Shown here: positions 49,637 to 59,900 of the stretch, in pieces | Position numbering within the stretch: the stretch's first letter is position 1 | How the letters are laid out: each line of letters begins with the position of its first letter | Assembly (NCBI RefSeq): GCF_018873765.1 | Contig: NC_057926.1 | Span: 53,705,378 to 53,769,377 of the forward strand | Reading direction: 5' to 3' | DNA length: 64,000 nt | Source: Telopea speciosissima | Taxonomy: Eukaryota > Streptophyta > Magnoliopsida > Proteales > Proteaceae | The notes under the pieces: model-generated | Told to the model about the DNA's origin: nothing | What the model saw: the letters and a program-made list of their open reading frames with translations, nothing else | The model's database searches: none | Translations under genes and position numbers: made by a program

Positions 49637-50771
49637 TCAAGTTAGAGTCTTTGTCCAAACCATTCCATTCTCGTTTATCCAATGACAAACTTCGATTATT
49701 CCTGGGCCAAAACCCAACTGCTTAAAAGCAATATTGTTTGGATTCCAAGTTGATGTGTCATAGTGGCATGCCATGATCACATGATTCAGTTTCTTCCGAG
49801 TAAGTATATCAACTGCATATACTTTAACTTTATGGAATACATGGCAATAATAGACTTGAAATAGGAATGGCATACTATGACATAAAACTGGTGGTTCAGA
49901 GAGATTTCCATGGATGAGTTTCACAGATCCAATTGTGACATTCTCATAAGATCCTTCGATGCTCTTAGTACTCCATATGCGTATATGATGCCCTAATTTC
50001 TCAACAACAAAGTCGATGAGGTCCTCCGCGGAAGTTGCACAAGTGTATTGTTCGCCTCGAATGGGGCTTTTCTCACATATCATGAGGGTTTTTTGAATAT
50101 ACTCATCCATGTCTGAGTCATCCACCACACCAAAAATCTTCTTCAATTCCTTGATTCGAGCAAAGGAAAATGGGATTTTTGATACCAAAGATCGCGGCAA
50201 GAACGATTTGTATGATATTGGGTCCCTTAGATCTGGGATAGGCCTGATACCTCCTTTTTTCACCATTGACTCTCGGAAATAAGGCAGCCCCCCTTGGTTG
50301 GCAACTGATAGGGGTGTTTCATTGGGAAGATCATCGTATGTCTCTTTGACACCATTCCACTGGGCAATTGGTGGTAGGGTTTTGCCATTTGTTGTCTTGT
50401 TTACCAATGCATTTGTAGAACAAGCAACATTAGCCTGCTTACAAAATGAATGTAGGTGGGAAGCCAATTCATTTTCCTTCATAAGTTTCATAAACACTGC
50501 CACTTGATGGAGGTTTAATGGAGAAGCCTTTGCAGCTAACCAATGTGGAGGGTGTGGAAGACCAATATATTTTTCCCAATATTGTGTGAAGGCATTTTCA
50601 GCTTCAAGACCCTGCATTTTCTTGGAGAAAAATAGCAACCACATAAGAAAGATAAAACAGGAAATACAGTAACAACATTGAAAAGAATAGACTGATAACA
50701 ATAAACATCATTTTTCTTACACTAAAGAATGCCATTATTAGAAGGGCAAACAACATAATCGGATGTGTCAT
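49637..50771 (-). CDS. BURP-domain protein, PG1beta-like (copy A)
   Basis: Exons 50,771-50,721 and 50,611-49,637 join in frame to 341 aa; the intron is 109 bp. A signal peptide (MTHPIMLFALLIMAFFS) is encoded by exon 1, so the product is probably secreted to the wall. The middle (QYWEKYIGLPHPPHW, LAAKASPLNL, SFCKQANVACS) resembles the N-terminus of polygalacturonase-1 non-catalytic beta subunits. The BURP domain follows, starting YFRESMVK, with the full histidine pattern CH-X10-CH-X24-CH-X25-CH-X8-W (LCHSM, YYCHV, MACHY, EVCHW, VW). The FXXY repeats that make PG1beta proteins about 600 aa long are absent, so this is a short form. A TATA box lies at 50,861. A paralogue lies at 53,595-54,732 with about 88% protein identity by eye. 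The biochemical role is unproven. Confidence 0.92.
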
Positions 50772-50860
50772 GGTGGAACTGAAACAGAGAACATAATGAG
50801 TTGGGACTATGGCTTTGTAGGAATATAATAATGGGTTTGTTGCATGGAGAGGGGGTTTTA

Positions 50861-50870
50861 ATTTATATAG
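50861..50870 (-). promoter_or_regulatory. TATA box of BURP copy A
   Basis: Minus-strand CTATATAAAT lies about 90 bp upstream of the ATG. The sequence and spacing are the same as in copy B. Confidence 0.65.
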
Positions 50871-50880
50871 AGGGAAAATT

Positions 50881-51043
50881 GGGATCTTTATCCCTTCCAG
50901 TTCCCCTCGTCCGGCCTAGTTCCTCCAAAGTGCCATAAATAATGGGGGAGGGGGCAATGACCACACTACCCCGAAGACTTTGTCCCTTATTACAAGCATC
51001 GGGGAATTGGGTCGGGTAGGAATCTGGAGGTGATAATTTTCTA
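50881..51043. mobile_element. MITE inserted just upstream of the BURP copy A TATA box
   Basis: Copy B runs straight from ATATAGAGGGAAAATT into TATAATACCAACA. In copy A the same junction is split by 163 bp flanked by an exact 8-bp duplication, GGAAAATT (50,873-50,880 and 51,044-51,051). The inserted ends (TTTATCCCTTCCAGTTCCCC / inverted AGGAATCTGGAGGTGATAAT) are imperfect inverted repeats. The 8-bp duplication fits hAT-type MITEs. Confidence 0.8.
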
Positions 51044-51065
51044 GGAAAATTGTATAGTACCAACA

Positions 51066-51275
51066 AATAAAAAAGGCAAGGGCGAGGGGGTTTCTGGAAA
51101 ATTATCTCCTCCAGTTCCCTGCCCGGTCCAATTCCCTAGTTCCTCTAAAGGGAGGTGATGGATCCCACTCGAGCAAAGTGTTCGAACAAGGGTAGGGTGG
51201 TCATTCTAGCCCTCGTTGTTAGAGGAACTGAGAATTGAATCGGCGAGAATTGGAGGATATAAAGATCCAGGGGTT
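51066..51275. mobile_element. Second MITE of the same family
   Basis: TCTGGAAAATTATCTCCTCC on the left and GGAGGATATAAAGATCCAGG on the right are inverted copies. It sits about 20 bp beyond the first MITE and is related to 25,953-26,133. Confidence 0.6.
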
Positions 51276-51279
51276 TCTA

Positions 51280-51951
51280 GCTAGTCCTCTAAATGGCTAA
51301 ACGTATTCCGTAATTTTCCAACTTCTCTTACAGAAAGTGAAAGACTTCTCTTTTATGACCATCATTAAAGCAAACTTCCAATTTCCCTTCAGCCCTCAAC
51401 TTTGAAACCAAAATTACTCCAAGTTGCAGTATATGAGCTGTGAGGAGATTAGATTCCAAACATTTCTTATCAAAATCCACTTAACCAAAAAAAATCACTA
51501 GAGACAACGAATTTGTGCATGTTAGCTGTTTTTTTCTGAAATGGATCGATACCTTGTTATGTGTGTTTTAAATTCTTGTATCCGTTGAGAGATTTGCCAA
51601 GTTGTTTTGACATTAAAGAGAAATTTTGTGAGATCTGTAATGATAAAGCGGTATTCTACCATATAATCAAATCCAATAGACCCCAAATTTGACATTCAAG
51701 TAGGGGACCTGTCTACCCACAAATTTGGGCCTTCAATTGGTTTACCACATGACATATATTTGGGAGATGGAGAAAATTGTTGTTATGATAAGGTAGCTCA
51801 GTTAGAAGTTAATTTTATTGGGCTTGATCTCCACATGATGATGCATCCTTCGAAATCTTTCAGCCATTCTGCTTTTCTTACATGGAGTTATAATATTTTT
51901 TCACCAAAAAAAAAAGGTGGAGTTATAATGTATGTGAAAATAAATAATATT
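51280..51951. other. Spacer between the BURP duplicates
   Basis: No gene recognised. The right part (from about 51,925) begins to match sequence flanking the copy A repeat (GTGAAAATAAATAATATTAA). Confidence 0.45.
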
Positions 51952-53326
51952 AATTTTCAAAACATTATAAATAATTTGCTTTAGACATAGCATTTTGACA
52001 CTTTCGGAGGACCTTCTGGCGATGATGATCGGGGCCCAACTTACTCCCATGGCTGTCGAATAGCAAAAATAACCATTTTACCCCTAACCTAATTTCTATA
52101 CCCTAACCTTCCCAAATAAATCAAGTGGCAAAAATGCCTAGCCTGGCCTTGCACCAAATCCTGTTTGGCCCATGATTAAGATGACATCACAGCCTACTCA
52201 CATACCCAAAAAATTTCTCCTACCCAACTTTTGCTTTTTCCCAAACTTACTAAGTATATGTAGGACATGCAACAAGTCACCATTTCCCTAGTCTTAGAGT
52301 GCCCTTGTATTACCATATTGCTCATAACTCTATATCCTTTGAACATCATCCTTTAATGACTCTAAATGTTCTTTTTTTTATCAAAATATAGTTTCATTAT
52401 AGGGCTCTATTTAATTTTCAAAACATTATAAATAATTTGCTTTAGACATAGCATTTTGACACTTTCGGAGGACCTTCTGGCGATGATGATCGGGGCCCAA
52501 CTTACTCCCGTGGCTGTCGAACAGCAAAAATAACCATTTTACCCTTAACCTAATTTCTATACCCTAACCTTCCCAAATAAATCGAGTGGCAAAAATGCCT
52601 AGCCTTGCCTTGCACCAAATCCTGTTTGGCCCATGATTAAGATGGCATCACAGCCTACTCACATACCCAAAAAATTTCTCCTACCCAAGTTTTGCTTTTT
52701 CCCAAACTTACTAAGTATATGTAGGACATGCAACAAGTCACCATTTCCCTAGTCTTAGAGTGCCCTTCTATTACCATATTGCTCATAACTCTATATCCTT
52801 TGAACATCATCTTTTAATGACTCTAAATGTTCTTTCTTTATCAAAATATAGTTTCATTATAGGGCTCTGTTTAATTTTCAAAACATTATAATTTGCTTTA
52901 GACATAGCATTTTGACACTTTCGGAGGATCTTCTGGCAATGATGATCGAGGCCCAACTTACTCCTGTGGCGTCTGAACAGAAAAAATAACCATTTTACCC
53001 CTAACCTAATTTTTATACCCAAACCTTCCCAAATAAATCGAGTGGCAAAGATACCTACCCTTGCCTTGCACCAAATCCTGTTTGGCCCATGATTAAGATG
53101 GCATCACAGGCTACTCACATACCCAAAAAATTTCCCCTACCCAACTATTGCTTTTTCCCAAACTTACTAAGTATGTGTATGATCGACATGCAACAAGTCA
53201 TCATTTTCCTAGTCTTAGAGTGCCCTTGTATTACCATAGTGCTCATAACTCTACATCCTTTGAACATCATCCTTTAATGAGTCTAAATGTTCTTTCTTAA
53301 TCAAAATATAGTTTCATTATAGGGCT
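51952..53326 (+). repeat. Three tandem units of about 460 bp
   Basis: Units start at 51,952, 52,413 and 52,873 with AATTTTCAAAACATTATAA and end in TTTCATTATAGGGCTCTRTT. The first two are the most alike. The last unit ends in GTTTGGTTAGATGTGAACCA, as does the single copy at 48,836-49,345, which shows the array lies within the larger duplication that made the BURP pair. Confidence 0.9.
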
Positions 53327-53594
53327 CTGTTTGGTTAGATGTGAACCAATAACAATTGTATGGCCAACACAAAAAACATATTAAATATGAAAACTAATTA
53401 TACCATGTCACTAAAAAATTCTAGCATTTTGTTGAGTTAATTAGTTATACAATTGAAGAACAAAATTATATTGAAACTTGAAAGATATAACAAGCAAGCC
53501 AAAATAGTTCATTATTTATCATTCAAATAGCACAAGTGTTAACTAGTCACAAAAACAAGGGATTTGGAAGAAAAATCAAATCCTTAAACGCCTC

Positions 53595-54732
53595 TCAAGT
53601 TAGAATCTTTGTCCAAACCATTCCATTCTCGTTTATCCAATGACAAACTTCGATTATTCCTGGGCCAAAACCCAACTGCTTAAAAGCAATATTGTTTGGA
53701 TTCCAAGTTGATGTGTCAACGTGGCATGCCATGATCACATGATTCAGTTTCTTCCGAGTAAGTATATCAACTGCGTATACTTTAACTTTATGGAATACAT
53801 GGCAATAATAGACTTGAAATAGGAATGGCATACTATGACATAAAACTGGTGGTTCAGAGAGATTTCCATGGATGAGTTTCACAGATCCAATTGTGACATT
53901 CTCATAAGATCCTTCGACGCTCTCAGTACTCCATATGCGTACATGATGCCCTAATGTCTCGACAACAAAGTCGATGAGATCTTCAGCAGAAGTTGCACAA
54001 GTGCATTGCTCGCCTCGAATGGGACTTTTCTCACATATCTTGAGGGTATTTTGAATATATTCATCCATGTCTGAGTCATCCACCACACCAAAAATCTTCT
54101 TCAATTCCTTAATTCGAGCGAAGGAAAATGGGATATTTGATACCAAAGATTGTGGCAAGAACGATTTGTATGATATTGGATCCCTTAGATCAGGTATAAG
54201 CATGATACCTCCTTCTTTCACCATTGACTCTCGGAAATAAGGCAGCCCCCCTTGGTTGGCAACTGATAGGGGTGTTTCATTTGGAAGGTCATCATATTTC
54301 TCTTTGACGCCATTCCACTGGGCTAGTGGTGGTAAGGTTATGTTAATTGTTGTCTTCTTCATCAGTGCATTTGTAGAACAAGCAACATTAGCCTGCTTAC
54401 AAAATGAACCCAGGTGGGTAGCCAATTCATTTTCTTTGATAAGTTTCATAAATATTGCTGCTTGATGGAGGCTTAATGGAGAAGCCTTTGCAGCTAACCA
54501 ATGTGGAGGGTGTGGAAGACCAATATGCTCTTCCCAGTACTTTGAGAAGGCATTTTCAACTTGAAGACCCTGGAAATTCTTGGGAAAAAAAAAATAACAC
54601 CAAATAAGAAAGATAAAACAAGGAAATGCAATAACCACACTGAATTAATCAATGGATAATGAAAAGCATCATTTTTCTTACACAAAAGTATGCTACAATC
54701 AGAAGGCCAAACAACATAATGGGATGTGTCAT
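53595..54732 (-). CDS. BURP-domain protein, PG1beta-like (copy B)
   Basis: Same gene structure as copy A: exons 54,732-54,682 and 54,569-53,595, 341 aa, intron of 112 bp at the same site. The signal peptide is MTHPIMLFGLLIVAYFC. The PG1beta-like segment reads KYWEEHIGLPHPPHW and LAAKASPLSL. The BURP pattern CH-X10-CH-X24-CH-X25-CH-X8-W is complete (LCHSM, YYCHV, MACHV, EVCHW). Compared with copy A, the first 230 residues carry most of the differences, while the last 100 differ at about two positions and the matching DNA is almost the same. Its promoter lacks the MITE found in copy A. Both frames look functional. Expected to be a secreted cell-wall protein by family; no specific role shown. 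Confidence 0.92.
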
Positions 54733-54816
54733 GGTGGAACTGAAAACAGAGAAGAAAATGAAATGGAACTATGGGCTTTGTGGGATTGGGTTTTGTTGCG
54801 TGGTGAGAGGGTTTGA

Positions 54817-54826
54817 ATTTATATAG
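54817..54826 (-). promoter_or_regulatory. TATA box of BURP copy B
   Basis: Minus-strand CTATATAAAT lies about 85 bp upstream of the ATG. Confidence 0.65.
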
Positions 54827-54849
54827 AGGGAAAATTTTATAATACCAAC

Positions 54850-56930
54850 ACATAAAAAAAAGGGAGAAAAGTTGTGTATTCTGTATTTTTTCAAATTTCC
54901 TTACGAAAAAGTGAAAGACTTCTCTTTTATGACTAACATTAAATAAAGGAAAATTTCCAATTGCACTTCAGCCCTCAAATTTTTAAAAACCAAACTTACC
55001 CCTCAATTCTGGGTAATTCTCTGAAATCCACTTTTCTTATTTGGCTAGATATTCATGTAAAGCTTAACTAACAAAGTCAAATAAAAGCTTCATCAAGATA
55101 TCAGTTATTAATGCTATAAATGACCAGAAATTGTGGAGAGAAATTCCTGCTTTTCCCACCTCTACCATGACAATAACCCTCTACAATTGAACCAAAGCTA
55201 CCCCTAAATCCACCTACAAAGAATTCCGATGGATTTCCATTCTTGATCATGCATCCCTTGGAAAAGTTTAGTCCAATCAGACTTGGGAAAATACAAGGGT
55301 TGAAACTTTAAACCCTATAATGGTGGGCCATACAATAAAGATGAAGCCTGAAATTTTATATTTACACATGGTTAATCCGAAGTGGGGTCTTCCTATCCAA
55401 ATAATCAATTTAAATAAAGGGTACCCCACGTGGTAGATATTAGGTAAAATTGAACAAGAGAACCATAAAAATAGGGCCCTAAAAAATATTCTTTTCATTA
55501 AGAGTAATTGGGTGTAAACCCATTATACTTGCCCTGGTTTTTTCCTATGACATTTTTTATAAATTTTTGTGATAGGTAAGTCTCATTATATGGGTAGCCA
55601 GGTAGGGGAAGGTCGGGTAATGTACTTTTCTTTTTGCAAGGAATCTCAATTCTATGTCTAACTCTACACACAATAAAATTCACATTTTACTCCAAATATA
55701 TTGGAAGCCCTATATACCCAAGAAAGGGTACTTATTTTACAAAAAAGTTGGTAAGGAAGATATAGATAACAACAAAATTATCAAATTCATTTTTTACAAT
55801 TAAACCCACTATAAAGTGCATTCCCCTTTTAAAAAAATTACCGATCAATTATTTCCTTTGACATTCTTAACACCAAAAATGTGATGTTAAATATTTTCTA
55901 AAACAACACATCAATCAATAAGTTGATGTCTTAAAGTGATATTCAAATTAAGGAGATAACTGAAGAGCCTCAGCCATACATTTTTTAGGTAGAATAACTT
56001 CCCATATGGTTAGATTTATCCAAAAAAAAAAATCCCCATATGGTTAATTAGCATTAGGAGCAATTCAAATTGCAACTGTAGGAACTAAGTTTGGGATTTT
56101 TGGACCAGAATACATGACCATGGAAAGAAAGCTTTGAGAGGAGAAATTTAATGATAGTAAGAATTGGTAAGAGAAATTTAGGCATTGAAAAGATAAAACA
56201 ATAATTATTCAAGGAAACTTTGATTGTGAATAAACTAAGATATGTCTAATGTAGCACCAAGCAATTTTTCTAATTTAGAAGTTTTATGGCCAAAAAAATT
56301 CTGACCGACAAACTTTAAAGGGTATTTCTAGACCAGCACCAAGTTTTGCACATAAAAGGTTGAAGTACCATTTCCCATCATATGGATATATGAAAAATGG
56401 TCTAGGTTGGGTTGGCCACATGTTAATTTTTAGAATAAAATTCAAGCATATAATTTCAATGTCTTGCATATTCACTTGTATATTCAGCTGCCCATTTCTT
56501 CTTAAAAACTTACATTCTTCGCAAGATTTTCAAAGTTTTATTTTTTCATTTGGCTAAATCCTTTTTTTGCTAAAACTTGACATGTGAGCATGGAAGGACT
56601 TTGGCTCTACTTATCCATAAAATTTCAGCTCTATTGAATGCTCCACATGGTAAATATTTGTGGAGGTATAAAGATACTGCTGGATTGCTAAAACTAATCC
56701 AAAGGTTTATGGACATGCATGAAGAAAAATATTTCTTTTCTCTCACTCTGTTTTTCCTTTGTACTCCCAAATTTTTTAACTGAATGCCAATGCCAACTCA
56801 AATGATTACATGCAAACTCGATATTTATTTCACCATCTTCTACTAATAAGTCACTTAAAATAGAAATGCACCCGAGTCTAATGTAACATGCTTACATTTG
56901 AACATTTGAAACTCAATTATTTAGTCTTTC
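54850..56930. other. Gene-free stretch between the BURP and ABCC genes
   Basis: Nothing coding was recognised on either strand in 2.1 kb. The ABCC 3' UTR should occupy the right end. Confidence 0.4.
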
Positions 56931-56935
56931 AAAAA

Positions 56936-59900
56936 CTAGGAATTACCTCTTTCAGTATACTGCTTAACAAGCCTTGCAAATGATGAGGACTTGATCTTTA
57001 ACAATTTGGTTGGGGAATTATATTCCATTATAAGTCCTGTTTAAGAAAAGAAAATATGTTAATCTAATTAGGAAATCACCAAAATAGGAAGAGAAGACAT
57101 ATTACCAAACTTCAACCGAACCCATTTGGTTGTGATGTTTCTTATTGCTAGCTACTAACCATTGTCAAGGAGGAGGACCATATCGGTATCAAGAATAGAT
57201 GTTATTCTATGTGCGATTGTGATAATAGTACACCCTGAGAAGTGTTGCCTAAGCGTTTGCTGAATTAGATAGTCAGTTGCAGTATCCACTGATGCAGTAG
57301 CTTCATCAAGTATTAACACTTTGCTCCTCTTGAGCAGTACCCGCCCTAAACAAGCTAGCTGCCTTTGACCCATGCTCCAATTTTCTCCATTCTCAGTCAC
57401 TACGACATCCACCATATGACAATGTGTTAGCTATTCAGGTTCTTATTTCCATTAACCTTTCTCCCTTTATTTTGTGTCAGAATTGTGGGCTAGGAGGTTG
57501 GGCTGTGCTCAAGAAGTTACATATCATATAATAAGAATTTTGGAACCATTGTGCACTTGTGCATGGATAAATTGATACTGAGAAACCTTGGAATAGAGTG
57601 AATAGGAGAAGAAACCAACCTGCACAATAAAGCTTTCCTTCATTCTTTCTAACTTTATCACCAAGCTGACATCTATCTAAAGCCTACGACACCAAAAAGT
57701 CCATATTAGCTTACCACATTGCTTGGTTATTCAAAACAAAATAGAATCATTAAAGATGAGCTAAGAGAAAGATGAAATGAACAAACAAGGGGTGCCAAGT
57801 GGAAAACATGATAGCAAAAATAGTGCACTTCCTAGGTCCCAACTAAAAGAATCTCTTTGGCCAAGATTAGCTCAAAGATGATCCTATACATCCAATGAAA
57901 TAATTTCAACATCTTAGTGGAAAATTTAAGAATGAATAAAAAATAAAAAGTAGACGACCTGAGCAAGGAGTTCATAGATAGATATGTCCTTCCCAATCAA
58001 TTGCGATGTGTTTGTTTTGTGTGTAAATCATCACTAAGTAAAAAAAATGTCCATCTTATATTTGTCACTGATTTAAAAAAATTCATCAAATGTAAAAAGA
58101 AAAAAAAACTCACCTCCCAAATCTCTTCATCAGTGTACTCTTCAAGTGGGTCAAGATTGCTTCGTAGAGTTCCTTTAAACATTGTTGGGTCTTGTGGGAT
58201 GACACTTAATCTTGACCGCAAGTCATGAAGGCCAATCTTGGCAATGTTGATACCATCTATCCAAATTTGACCAGCTACAGGTTCCAGCATGCGAAAAAGA
58301 GCCTGTACAAGCGTTGATTTACCACTTCCTGTTCGCCCAACTATGCCAATCTTCATCCCACCAAGGAAAGTGCATGTGAGACCTCGCAAGATAAGAGGAA
58401 GGTGTGGGGCATACCGGACCTACATACACATTAATTATCAAATTATGAAGTTTAGCACAATTTTATAGGAGGAGGAAAAATTGTCCACCAACATTAGGCT
58501 TCAGAGGGTCTATTTCATAAGACGAAAAAATAAGTAAAGAAATAACGACTTGAGGAAACTAGATTGGGAATTGCCTGCAGATCAACAATATCAATTTTTC
58601 CTTGTGATGGCCATTCATGATCTGGCCTATTTTCTTCTATCAACAAAGGGGGTTCACTAGGGATACATGTGTGTTGTAGTATTCTCTCAACAGATATGAT
58701 TTTATTCTCAAGACTGCTAAGATCCCATACGACCCCATGCATACTGAAACCAAGCCCATATGTGACTGCTAAGCCCAACACACCTTCAAGAGAAAAAAGA
58801 AAATAAAATAGATTCAATAGCATGCTTCATTGGAGTGATCAATATGGTTTCCTTAAAAGATGATTTTATATTATCTCAAGCCTCAACTTTTTACCAGGAC
58901 TGAGTACTCCCTTCAACATCGAGATCAAGAAAACCAAAGAGACAACATATGTAATGGATGCTAACATATCCATGCGGAAACATAACCACTCCATTGCACC
59001 AGAGAGATGAAATTTGGGCCGGAAATACCCATCCACTAGCTTGAGGTTTGTGTCCATAAACCTCTCTTCTTGGTTGAAACACCTGATTGTGGTTGAACCT
59101 AAACTAGATTCTGCAAAATGTTGTATAATTGGAGCTTGGCATACTCCGGTCAGACGTGATAGTTCTCGTGCTGCAGATGTATAGTATTTCTACAAGACAA
59201 GGTCCATAAAAAATAAAAAAATAAAAAAGAAATTAGATACAATGTAAGGAAAAAAAATATAGAATCAATATACAATTAGTGAGAAAATGACATGGATTTT
59301 TATTTATGAGGGATTTCTTATTGTGAGCTACTTATATTTAAATGGCTGATAATGACACTAACATCATGGCATTCTATTTTTGTTCTAGTTTGAATGTTTA
59401 CTATTTTCTATTTTTATTAGATATTGATTGAGTTATATGATTTATTTGCATGTCTACTATACCTCAAAAATTTTGCCCCAAAATTCTTAGATGAAATGTT
59501 TATCGAACATGAACGTAGCTGTATTTGAACTTTTTGTGGTATCCATTTTCTCTTTTTTTTTTTAAACCAAAATTTGTAATTATGTTATCAAATTTTTAAT
59601 TCAAGTAATGACTGCTTTTGTCTATATCAAATTAATCTAAATTGGCTAATGATGAATTGGACAATATTTCCTTATTCATTGGTACATGTTAGAGCAAAAA
59701 TGTGCATAGTGCAGCCTAAGTACTTCACATAGGCAAAGTCCAATGCCTACCATAGCCCACGCGCTTTACTGGGAAAGGGTTAGGGATTTGAAGTAAATAT
59801 TAAGAAAAGAAAAGAAGTGGAAGGAAAAGAAATATTAAAACAAAAAAAGGAAGGAGAAGATTTTCCATTGAAAATTGTCAATTACTTAATAATACGGCAT

